This document shows positions 54,580 through 64,000 of a DNA stretch of 64,000 nt, in pieces; position 1 is the first letter of the stretch, and each line of letters opens with the position of its first letter. Below the pieces are notes generated by a model. That model saw only the letters and a list, made by a program, of their open reading frames with translations, searched no databases and had not been told where the DNA came from. Both the position numbers and the translations under genes were made by a program. This DNA comes from Lutjanus erythropterus (Eukaryota; Chordata; Actinopteri; Lutjaniformes; Lutjanidae), in NCBI GenBank assembly GCA_020091685.1, contig CM034600.1, positions 35,644,077 through 35,708,076 of the forward strand, read 5' to 3'.

Positions 54580-54890
54580 TCACAGCAAGGTCTGTGAATT
54601 ATCTTTAATGTCTCTTTCCAAAAATCATGACATGGTCACTCGTTTTAAATATTTGCTGGTGCTTTGAGCACCACAAGTAGCCTTCTAGTCCCACGATACT
54701 GGAGAGAAGGGAAGAAGAGAAGACAACCCACAGACCGTGTTGTGAGCAGTTTCATGCAGGGACTACTTTCTTGCAGCAGCAGAATATACCCAAACTACTT
54801 TCTTTTCGACTAGAAAGGAAATAGTTCCTACATGAAGCTGCTCACAACCAGGTCTATTGATTATCTTGAGTAACCAGGTCATGTTTGTTG
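54580..54890. repeat. Dispersed fish repeat, copy C (inverted internal ends)
   Basis: Carries AATGTCTCTTTCCAAAAATC and two facing copies of the AAGCTGCTCACAAC / GTGAGCAGTTTCATGC sequence (54740-54760 and 54830-54850), so it contains a short inverted repeat. Confidence 0.6.
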
Positions 54891-55123
54891 ATTGGTTCCC
54901 ATCATTGAACTGTGTTGGTGACATCAGCATCAGCTGTTAAGATAGACCTCCTTGACGTGTAAAATGATGTAACAGTTTCTGTGATTGACACACTTGAACT
55001 GGGGTAATTCCCACTGTCTTGTAGATGCTTTGTGTTGCCTTGACAACTTGCATGTGAAACCAGACATTGCTGCCTGCCTCCATAAATAAAAAAGGCAGAC
55101 TTCAAGGCGTTCTCCATCCACTG

Positions 55124-55510
55124 AGTCAGAGAAACACTATGTACCTGTGCAGTGGATTCTTCTCTTTTGGTTTCTGTACAGTAATATTACTCAGTATTAT
55201 GTATCCAATATAAACAGGACATGACTCAAGACTTTGATTGAAAGCCAGATCCAGTTCCCAAATTAAACCCCATGATGGCGACTGGCTAAATCCTGCATAA
55301 CTATCCTGCATAACTAAAAAAATCCAGTCAGAGAAACACTGTGTACCTGTGAACTGGGGTCTCCCCTATTGGTTTCTGTACAATTACTCAATATATCTGC
55401 AATGTACATGACTTAACACTTTTGTTCTTGTTCTACTATACGTGCCCTCTCAGTCTGTGCAGAGCCAGTTCCCAGATGAATCCTGTTGTTGAAGTTTGCC
55501 TATAAAACAC
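55124..55510. repeat. Diverged tandem duplication, period about 203 bp
   Basis: GTCAGAGAAACACT starts at 55124 and 55327. Each copy then has GTGTACCTGTG-type, TTGGTTTCTGTAC and CCAGTTCCCA blocks in order, with an ending CCTGCATAA / TTTGCCTATAA. Confidence 0.8.
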
Positions 55511-57916
55511 TCACAATACAGTGTAGAGTTGAAGTCAAGCAAATTATATTGTATTAATTATTATTATATTATTATTAATATGCTCCAAACAAGAGCAACA
55601 GAGGTCAACATTAAAATTTCTATCAATGGGATGATGCAAGAAGGCAAAGCAGTGTTGTTTCAGGGGCATTTTAGAAGAACGCACACTGTCTGACAACTGG
55701 AGATAACTCAGTCTTCTTCTGAGACATTTTTTAACAACCAGAAACACAAGAAGAGAGCTGAAACAAATTCAAAGTTGATATATGATAAATCTTAGCATTT
55801 CAACTTTAGCAGTTTTCTCCACAAAGGTAAACTGCAAGTAAAGAGCCTGATGAGTTAAGTTTGTTTCTAAATCTAGCCTACCTGCCCTGTCACCTCACAG
55901 GTTCAAGCTGCTACATGCTTTGCATCTGCTGACTCATAAACAGAAATATTTTGTGATTACGTTGGTGTTTCACTAAGGTTTGAGGGATATGGGACTGTAA
56001 TGTAATCTTTCTCTCAAATTTGTGGGTTGGGGTGAGGCATTTAGCTGCTATGTTTTAAGGCGAGGGTCAGGCTGCTCCTCTAAAGTGACTCATTCTCCAA
56101 ATGTAAAAATGTGTAGCCTGTACATTAAATGAAAAAATCGATGCCAAATACAAAAACAGAAAAGCCTCCAGGCAGATTGTTTTTTTGATTTTTGTTTTTT
56201 CTTTTGATAGTAAAAGTTGCTGACCCCTGAGGTCAGCAGCTGGGGAATGCATTGTGTCAATGATGGTCCTCACATGTCGAGAAACACTGTGCATGCATGC
56301 TTAAGAGAGACACAGTCACCACACTTGTAACTGTGCTGGAAGAAAACACTTAGTCTTGGAGAAATGCTAAGGTGAGGTGCTACAAAGAAGAAAGGAGATG
56401 AGCAGTTAAAAGCACATATACTGTGGTCTGGGTGAATACTCTCTCTTCTGATTGGCTGGCAGTTGTGCATTAACAACATACAAGACCTGACAAGACGAAA
56501 ATGACATGAGTGGCGTAACAAGACCAAAAATGCATAAAAGACATAATAAGACAAAAAAAGTCAAAACAAGATGAAAATTATGTAAAAGGCGCAAAAGAAA
56601 AAGGGAAAAAAAAGACAGCGAGACAAAACAAGAAGAAACAAGATTAAACGTCATAACAAGACTTTTAACTTCTTTTACTTGATCAAAGAAGTTTAAAAAA
56701 AAACGTATTTGTACTTCTGTTTGAGAGGGTGTGAACTGGTATGAATATCCACAGGAATGTTTACTTGTCTATAATTACGTGTGTGTAATTTACTAAGGTC
56801 TGAATCATCAATAGCGCTTCTCATCCTGTCTCTGTCTTTACCTGTTTGTGTCATTATTGAGAACATGGAGTGATTTGCAATCTAATAATACCAATGATGA
56901 TTATCAGTTTGTGATTCCAAAGAACATAAATACTCACATCAGTGGTATTTAAGTGCTACAGCAACTGAGTCGGTGAGAATTTCTTCTCCCTGCGTGGGTC
57001 CTGGTGACGCACGATGTCTTCTGCGTAGGATACACCAGTGCCTCCTCACTCTGAGCTCCTTCAGGAGCCTCCTCTCTCCTCGTCACCTCCAGGTGCATTT
57101 AAGCAATCGGATGATCCTTCATGATGGTGGACCGGGGGGAGAGAAGGAGCAAGGACGCGTGATTCAACGTAATGTAGAGCACCCCTAGAAAAACCGTGAC
57201 CACTTGTGTGGTTTTGCATGTAGCCAATCACTGCAAACGTTCTTCAATTTAATGCAGCTTGTGATTGGCCCACTACCACAGCAGCTACAACCCATCAGTA
57301 TCACTTTAAGGGCAGGGGTTCAGACGAATCCAGCGAAGTACTGGAGTTGCCATTGCTGCGGTGGCGTCTCCCTATACTATGAGCACAAATGAATGCGAGC
57401 TGTCATAAGAACCTTACACTTTTCTACCTTCACACTTGCTTTATTCTTTAATAAACATGTCATCAGAGATTAAGGAAACATGTTAAGTTGAAATACTTAC
57501 TTCTCTGACAATAATGCTACATTCTTTGAAATTTCCATAACTTTTTCTACGTCTGTTTCACATTAATTTGTAGTTCAAATTAATGCCGAATGTTCGCCGA
57601 TTGATTGAAGTATCTGTTTACGAGTCATAAGAAATCGCTGATAATCTTGTAGAAGGAGGAGATGCTTGTAACTGTTAAATTGAACAATATATTAATGGAG
57701 TCTGGCAGGCAGTTCTGGACTTGGTTTTCAGGATAACAGGCTTAATTTTACTTCGACATACAATTAACAGTCATAAGCAGATGATCAGCTTACATCGCTT
57801 TTTATTGTCAATATTACGATGTTATGCAAGTCATGCACTCCAGCCTGAACTTCTTCGCTTCTTGGGAGGAGAAGGCAGAAGAAGTCACTTCAATCACAGA
57901 TCGTATATTAAACAGG
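55511..57916. other. Stretch without a recognised gene
   Basis: Includes the purine-rich tract and a GC-richer block at 56970-57190. In that block a plus-strand open frame follows ordinary sequence without splice support, and the minus strand opens LEVTRREEAPEGAQSEEALV after no clear acceptor. Not called. Confidence 0.45.
56490..56660. repeat. Purine-rich degenerate AAGAC-type tract
   Basis: Plus strand reads as loose repeats of AAGACAAAA / AACAAGA with few T. Low-complexity; the minus-strand open frame is a shadow. Confidence 0.6.
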
Positions 57917-58928
57917 CAATCCCTCCAGGATTTTACAGGCCTTTTTTTGGGGATTGTTTCAGCCTAAAATACCCGATTTCACAGTAGCTTTTCTCAAAAA
58001 TTGCAAAGCATGTTGCGGTGCTTTTAGGCATTTTTTTTTCAATGAAATTGTGGGACCAATTGCAAAAATTGCAAAAGAAAGTTGAGATTTTGGTGTAATT
58101 CATTAAAAATCAACGGCAACTTGTTACAGGGAGAACAAACCCGCACTCTGCTCTGAATGTTTTAACTAACCTCATTAAAAAGGCTCAGAATTACTGTTAG
58201 GATGTTTTTCTTCCTATGCTAGCTTTTAAGGAAAGCCACATGTGACCCATGTTATAGTTAGGAGGACTCAGGACCCAAGTCATTAGGGGGCACATGGCGA
58301 CACAGAGTCTGAGCCCTCTGACAAAATAATTGTTTAGGTTTACCCCTAGCAAGGGACACCTTAGAGAACTCTCTATATATGCTGTACTCTCAGAAAGAGT
58401 TGTTCACCTTGAACATGGTTTGACTCAGGCCTGTAATAAACTGCTGAATGAATCTCCTCGTGTCGTCTCTCCTTGGGAAGAACAGCCACCACAGAGAACC
58501 ATTATTACAATTATAAAAATGATTAAAAAAAACCAACAACCAAAAAACGCTGCTTTATTTGTAAATGAAGAAGTGCACCGGGACGATGTTTCACAAAGAA
58601 GCAGAATCGTTTTGGAGCTCAAACTCAGTCAAAACAGCAGAAAATAATAAACTAAAAGTGCACAGGACATCGATAAATGTCAATAACAATGACAAATGTG
58701 TTTTTTTCAGTACCTGTGACAAATTAAAAAAAAATATATAAATGCAAAACAATAGTGAATAACAAAACAAAACGGGGGACAGCTGTGATTGGTGAAGCGG
58801 AACGGAATGGAGGGTGAGGTGAAAAGGAGAATTTGGACAAAATTGCGAGTTTGCGCAGAATTCACGGGAATTGGTTGAAAATGCGTGAACTGATGCGACC
58901 GCAACATCACAACTTCCTGGAGGGACTG
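57917..58928. mobile_element. DNA transposon remnant with 15-bp terminal inverted repeats
   Basis: Left CAATCCCTCCAGGAT (57917-57931) and right TTCCTGGAGGGACTG (58914-58928) are inverted complements with one central mismatch and one at the last base. Subterminal GCGAGTTTGCGCAGAATTC-type sequence at 58844 and TTGCAAAAATTGCAAAAG at 58059 are known from a fish DNA element. The interior holds an open frame (58330-58647) I do not recognise. No clear target duplication. Confidence 0.7.
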
Positions 58929-59739
58929 ATGAGGATTCCAATCTTTTTTTTTTTTTTTTTCTGGACCCATTTTTTTTTAAATGACAAATCATCAAGACCC
59001 AATTCACAATAAATCCTGGGAGAGTTCATTTGTGAAAGTTCTGCCATTTCCACATCACCTTATATTATCTCGACACATGGCTTTACATGTTAAATACTTT
59101 ATAAAAGAGAAATAAACGCATTTAGGCTGCTTTAACAGGTCATGTTTCTCTTTCCTCTCATCAAGAAAATAAACCTTAAACTTACTTTAATGAGGTAATG
59201 CAAAGTTTGAGTTTTGAATCAAACTCAAACTCTTAAGTTTTAGAATAAACTAAATGTTGCTGACTAGTTGTTTAGAAATTAAAAAAAAATATATATTTCC
59301 AAAACACATGTGCTGTGAACCTGATTTGTCATTATTTGGGTCCTTGTCAAATAAATGGTTTTAAGTGAAAATGCTAGAATACGAACCATTATTCACTTTC
59401 ACTTCAACAAGTTTAGTCAATGATTTTTGAAATACAGTTTTGGGGAGTTTAAGAAAACGCAAAGATTCAAGTTTATCTTAAGAAGAAATCTTTTTTTTAA
59501 AACTTAAAAGAGCTTTATTTTGGCTCAAAAGTAAAAAAATATAGTGAAGTAAGTTGCCTTGAAAGTTTGAGTCCTGTCAGGTTTTTCATTTTTACAGTGT
59601 AGCACATTTTAGCCTGCTTCATAAATAAGACAAAATAAGTGCATTTAGGCAGAATTAACAGCAAAAGAATACACACACTTTAAATACTTCATTATAGGTG
59701 CTCTGCAGGTATATTTCTTCAGTTTTGCAGAATTTCTTC

Positions 59740-59830
59740 TGTAGCCTTTTATTCATTTGGTGACCCAAATAAAATCTCCCGTGACCCACCTGTGGGCCCC
59801 GACCCAGTCTTTGGGAATGACTGATATACA
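59740..59830 (-). repeat. hAT-type element end
   Basis: The minus strand starts CAGTCATTCCCAAAGACTGG at about 59823, the end form CAGT-(G)-TTCCCAAA seen in fish hAT elements. The other end was not found. Confidence 0.55.
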
Positions 59831-62122
59831 GTCTGTGGCTCTGAACTCGCTGTTTGGACCGCTGGACTCATCTTTGCTTGTGCGGTTGCCGTATACTGCT
59901 GCTTTAATGGTCAAGTAAATCAGTGGTAATGAAGAAGCAACAACAAAAAAACGTGTCAAGTTGTAACAATTTTAATTTCCTGTCATGAACTTGATCAAGC
60001 ACAAGAAAAAGCCTTTCACAACACAAGGAGAGACAGAGAAAGAGCATAATATTACAGAGATGATAGATGGCGTCTGTTTTCACCTTCATGACACAGAAGA
60101 GAGAACAGAAAAAAAAAGCGAGTAAAAACTTGGTTCAACTTGTTTTTCCATAGTGATAAAAGCTACAAAAAAACAAAAAAAAAAACAAAAAAACTAACAA
60201 TGTTCAAATCCTCTTGAGAACATACAGAATTACAATACAGAAACACTACAATACTACTTTAATCTCCCCCTCCCTCCCTTCCCCTTTACCCCGTCCCCAC
60301 CCTCTAACTTACTCCTGAAGCCGATGACCACAGATGAACAAATATCGAGTACTGTACACAGACATGAAACCAGAGCTTTCTCAGGAGAGCGCCGACAAAC
60401 TGCCATCGCAGCCCCAATCTGCAGGCTTTTTCAAATTTGGACCTTTTCGGTTAATTAAAGGAATATAAAACTCTTTAACTGGCTGCTAAGGGGGCCTCAG
60501 TGTGTTCTTTTGTCAACGGGGAGATTGATTTTTCACCTTTTGCGTGCTTCTGCGATTTCGTAACAGAAGCCACACGGGAAACGTGACTTTAATTTAGGGG
60601 GGGATTAGGTCTTATTTGCAATTTTTTTGCAGAAACAAACAAAAAAGAAAAACAAAAGATGTAGTTTCAAACAGCAATGGTTCAATTAATTCGTAGAAAT
60701 TGTGATTTTACACTGCTTGAACAAGGTTGTATGGCAGATTGGGGCTTTAATCAGACTTCAGTTCTCTCCTGTCTAACCACTGAAAGGTTTTGTGTATGTG
60801 TGTGTCTGACTTGTGCCAGTGTCGTGTGTGTGAATGCACTTTTGTTGCCTGTTTGAATTATGTGTAAGGTGTGTGTGTGTGTGTGTGTAAAAGGCTTGTG
60901 CTGGAACGAAACTCATGATAAATTTGTGTCTATGAATGCACCATAAATTCTCAAACGTACAGCGCCTTTATCATCAGACGGATTTTTATTCCTAATTCTC
61001 ATAATAATTCGCCGTTGCAGCTGTTAATGCAAACTCAACAGTCTGAGGCCTGTCAGCCACTTCTGAGGTAGTTTGCCCTGATGATGCTGTTTATATATTC
61101 CACCTGTTAAAAAGACGTTGATGACAAAGTGCTTTGCGTTGTTTTATTCAGCACCAATAATCTGAGAGCAGTAAGAATGGCATTCACTTATTTTTTTTGT
61201 TAAATAAACTGTTAACCTTCCTTCACATTATAAACACTTCTGAACACTTGATGAAATATTGATATCATCATGTTAATAATGCACAGATGACTATAGCTTG
61301 GATCATGTTGCGGATCTTTTGTGTATCAGTTCGTCACGTTTTTTTTTTTTTTTTACACTTTTGCGCAGTTTTGGCTACAGACTGTCTCTCCACTTTTACT
61401 TTGAGTGTAATTTATTAGTCAAAAAAGAGACACAAACTAAAGAGAGTTAAAGATTAATTTGAGTTATGTATTTAAAAAATAAAAAAATATTGTTATCGTG
61501 AATTCTTTTGGCGACAATAATGGTGCAGTGAAAATCTGATATTGTGACAGGCTTATTATGACTTTTGGAAACCACTTTGGTGATTAAATCATTCAAAGAT
61601 TTCATGTGGTTTGACTACTTCAGTGGAAAGTTTTCAAAGCCAGTTGCTGACATGATAAATGTTTAAGACGCAGGTGTCAACACACCTTCAGCTTCAGCTG
61701 TCACATCAAAACCTCTGTCAATCAAAGTTTCTGACTCAGAGACTGAAATATAAACACCATGTTCTACAGACATAAGAGAACATCCTGGGTGGGATACAGA
61801 CGTCTGCAAAAATCGCACCACAAAAATCTTAAATGTTTTTCCAATGAAAACGAGAATAATGATGGAAAATTTCCTGTTAAACATAAATTAATATTTCATC
61901 CTGCTAATGACATTGCAGACTGGAGAGCTTTTACTGCAAAACATCAACAGGAGGTGTTGACTTGACAGCAAATTAATATCATGAAAACATGGCAAAGTAA
62001 AACAAATCGGAATTAACTAACTGCTGCAAGTTGCTGGCGCATGCAACAATCATTTCGTTTTAAAAAATCACTCGAGATGTTTTTAATTTGAGAATTTACC
62101 GTGCATTTATCTGTCAAATTTT

Positions 62123-62123
62123 A

Positions 62124-62170
<47 letters not shown>
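62123..62170. repeat. (TG)n microsatellite
   Basis: About 24 TG units. Confidence 0.98.
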
Positions 62171-62173
<3 letters not shown>

Positions 62174-63691
62174 GTAGGGTGGGGGTATTAACATCAGCAA
62201 GAGAAGCTGCTGGGTGTATTTTACAGTTTTACAGAGGTGGGGGGGAAATCATACATTCTCTGGTTCAATTCAACTGCATTCTTCTTCACCAGGAGTAGAG
62301 GTGATAGTGGAGGGTGGATGGAACCTAAATAAGACACCGACCTCACCTTTCCAATGCTGTTACGCCATCCTCCTATTTCAACTTTACGGCGGCCATTTTG
62401 CGACCCTTCACACTCGTTTACTAGCAATCGATGTCTTACATTAGTGTCATTTTACAGCCCACATTTATTTGCTTTTTCGTGGCCGCGTTACTTGTCCAGG
62501 CTTCAGAATCGGAACCTCATTTATTGCAAAGTTTTAAAATTTTATCGGGTGTGTCAGGGTCGCAAAATGTCGCAAGTAGCCACACATATATAATGTTGAA
62601 GTCCTTGTACAGTAGTAGAAATCCTTCATCAGGAGGGTTCACTTGTTGCTGAGGAATGTTGGTTTCTGTTTCGTGGACAGAATTAGGCTCATTTGGATCA
62701 GATGCTGTCACCTGTCTTTTATTGTGTCGACTCAACTTTGTTTTACTTTTTTTTTCTTCTTCCTTTTTGTTTAGCAAGTTTTTGGTTTTTATATGAAATC
62801 TTAGAAAAAAAATCTGACACCTTTGAGAGGAGTACGCACCCAACCGCCCTGTGTTCCCTGTCCTAATGGTATCTGACAGAAGTTACCTCAAACTGGAAAC
62901 ACAAATGCAACGATTTTTTTTTTTTGGTTGTCGCACAGAAAAAAAAAAAGAAGTTAAAAATTTTCCAACAGTGCAGGAAAATGCCTCAGAGATGCTCCAA
63001 AGTCAGTTGTTGCTTAACTTCTACAGGCATGATCTGTTTTTGAGACACTTTAGAAACAATGAAGATTCAAAAAGGGGGGAAACAGAGAGGTGAAAATGTG
63101 ATCGACTTTTGAAGGGCAGGAGGATCGTCCAGGCTCCGAGGGTCGACAGCTGTGAGCTGAGCGATAAAGAGAAAATTCTACTCTTACACCAAACGACTGT
63201 GTGTGAAACCACAGAGACGATCGGCGCATGTTAAATAATGTGGTGATTCTAAATATGCATACAGAACAGAGCCTGCTCATGTTTGACTGATGATAAATGG
63301 AAAAATGAAAAATGTAAAACTTCCCGCGTATCAATGTTCAAATTAGCAAAGACTCAGGATCTAAACGAGTCTCCAAAAAACGGAAAAATAACCCCCAGAA
63401 ACAAGAACGTTAAAAGAAACAGCGATACAATTACTCAACTACTACCTCTGACGAAAGTTTTACACCTTGTGCTCGGCTACTCCTCTGACAAAGAAAGCTA
63501 CATAAGAACTCTTTTACCCATAATGCCACATTCTAAAAGGCAGTTTTACGTCTCCTGCTCTAACTACAGTATAACACACTGTAAACATGTTTTAAAGACC
63601 AACAACAGAAACTGCTGTGACTGCTTGTTATACTTGATATTGTACATCTTACATTAAGTCAGAAAATCCGCATGAATAATCCGTGTTTTTA

Positions 63692-63868
63692 GCTGCCGAT
63701 ACACATCAAGTGATCACATGCTGTATGCTGACCAGGTGGTGGTAAATGTTCCTATGAAGTCGACCGTCGAGGACATCGTGCTCACTCACAAACTGGACCT
63801 CCAGCGCCTGGAGAACCTTGTATTTACATGCAAGCTGAGAAATGACTTTTCAACAAAGTCCCTGAAAT
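63692..63868 (+). CDS. Possible terminal coding exon at right edge, unknown product
   Basis: The acceptor CGTGTTTTTAG ends at 63691. The open frame then includes DHMLYADQVVVNVPMKSTVE, followed by DIVLTHKLDLQRLENLVF and a short basic tail to TGA at 63866-63868. Codons use many CTC, CTG, GAC and GTC, unlike the AT-rich surroundings, as in real coding DNA. An ATG at 63715 could also open a short frame of 50 codons. No upstream exon was recognised and I do not know the family. It could be the end of a neighbouring gene or a retroposed fragment. Confidence 0.38.
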
Positions 63869-64000
63869 GAGCTGTCAGACTGTTGCTGTGAACACACGCG
63901 TGCTGAGATCAGGGTTAATAACACAGTTATACAGTTTAAAGATTAGTAAAACCCGTCCTTCATTTTTGGATGTGAAGATTTCTATCTTCCAGGAAAAAAA

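Larger units (their letters stand above)
58929..63691. other. Stretch without a recognised gene
   Basis: A- and T-rich, with (GT)n at 60868-60888 and 62123-62170, and poly-A runs. A minus-strand frame at 62517-62843 keeps open for 108 codons with ordinary-looking residues but begins in a T-rich tract and matches nothing I know. A plus-strand frame at 63283-63657 also lacks recognisable domains. Parts of 59950-60780 could be an untranslated region of a gene outside the window; this is a guess. Confidence 0.4.

Noticed and set aside
56973-57188. GC-richer block with open frames on both strands
   Set aside because: No consistent splice sites; neither frame resembles a known protein.

Overview
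The window is vertebrate nuclear DNA and looks like a teleost fish, probably a percomorph. The evidence is small split genes with GT-AG introns, dense (CA)n/(GT)n microsatellites, a chromodomain-type Ty3/gypsy element, L1-like and Rex/L2-like LINE scraps, and many short terminal-inverted-repeat DNA elements of kinds common in fish. Gene density is low: two genes can be reconstructed exon by exon and both lie on the minus strand. Most of the rest is repeats or unrecognised intergenic sequence.

Layout. 1-3440: mostly non-coding, with one possible plus-strand terminal exon (647-713) and microsatellites. 3446-5176 and 8588-10416 are two copies of the same ~1.8 kb segment. Between them lies a minus-strand, frameshifted piece of a Ty3/gypsy retrotransposon (3' LTR at 5177-5688, pol to about 8585). 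Copy 2 is an empty version of the insertion site seen in copy 1, and the element stops abruptly at a (CA)n tract. This looks like an allelic (haplotype) false duplication or a real rearrangement. 10417-19800: no gene recognised.

19.8-27.1 kb: rps21 (40S ribosomal protein eS21), complete, 83 codons, six exons, with a 5'-TOP-like start and a poly(A) signal. 29.9-33.3 kb: a complete three-exon gene for a short, divergent IL-17-family cytokine of 126 aa, with a signal peptide, TATA box, AU-rich 3'UTR and the terminal GCTC motif. A truncated L1-like LINE ends just beyond its 3' end. The two genes are in the same orientation and nothing suggests that they act together: one is housekeeping, the other an inducible immune gene.

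33.3-64 kb: repeat-rich DNA. It holds nested foldback elements, a hAT-like left end, a ~0.4 kb inverted duplication (40980-41412 against 43098-43499), a 57-bp minisatellite with an internal hairpin, LINE remnants at 52.2 and 53.2 kb, a ~1 kb DNA element with 15-bp terminal inverted repeats (57917-58928), and a possible plus-strand terminal coding exon at the far right (63692-63868). No tRNA, rRNA, CRISPR or prokaryote-type feature was seen. I found no clear new biological system. The observations most worth checking are the divergent IL-17 gene, the filled-site/empty-site duplication and the inverted duplication.
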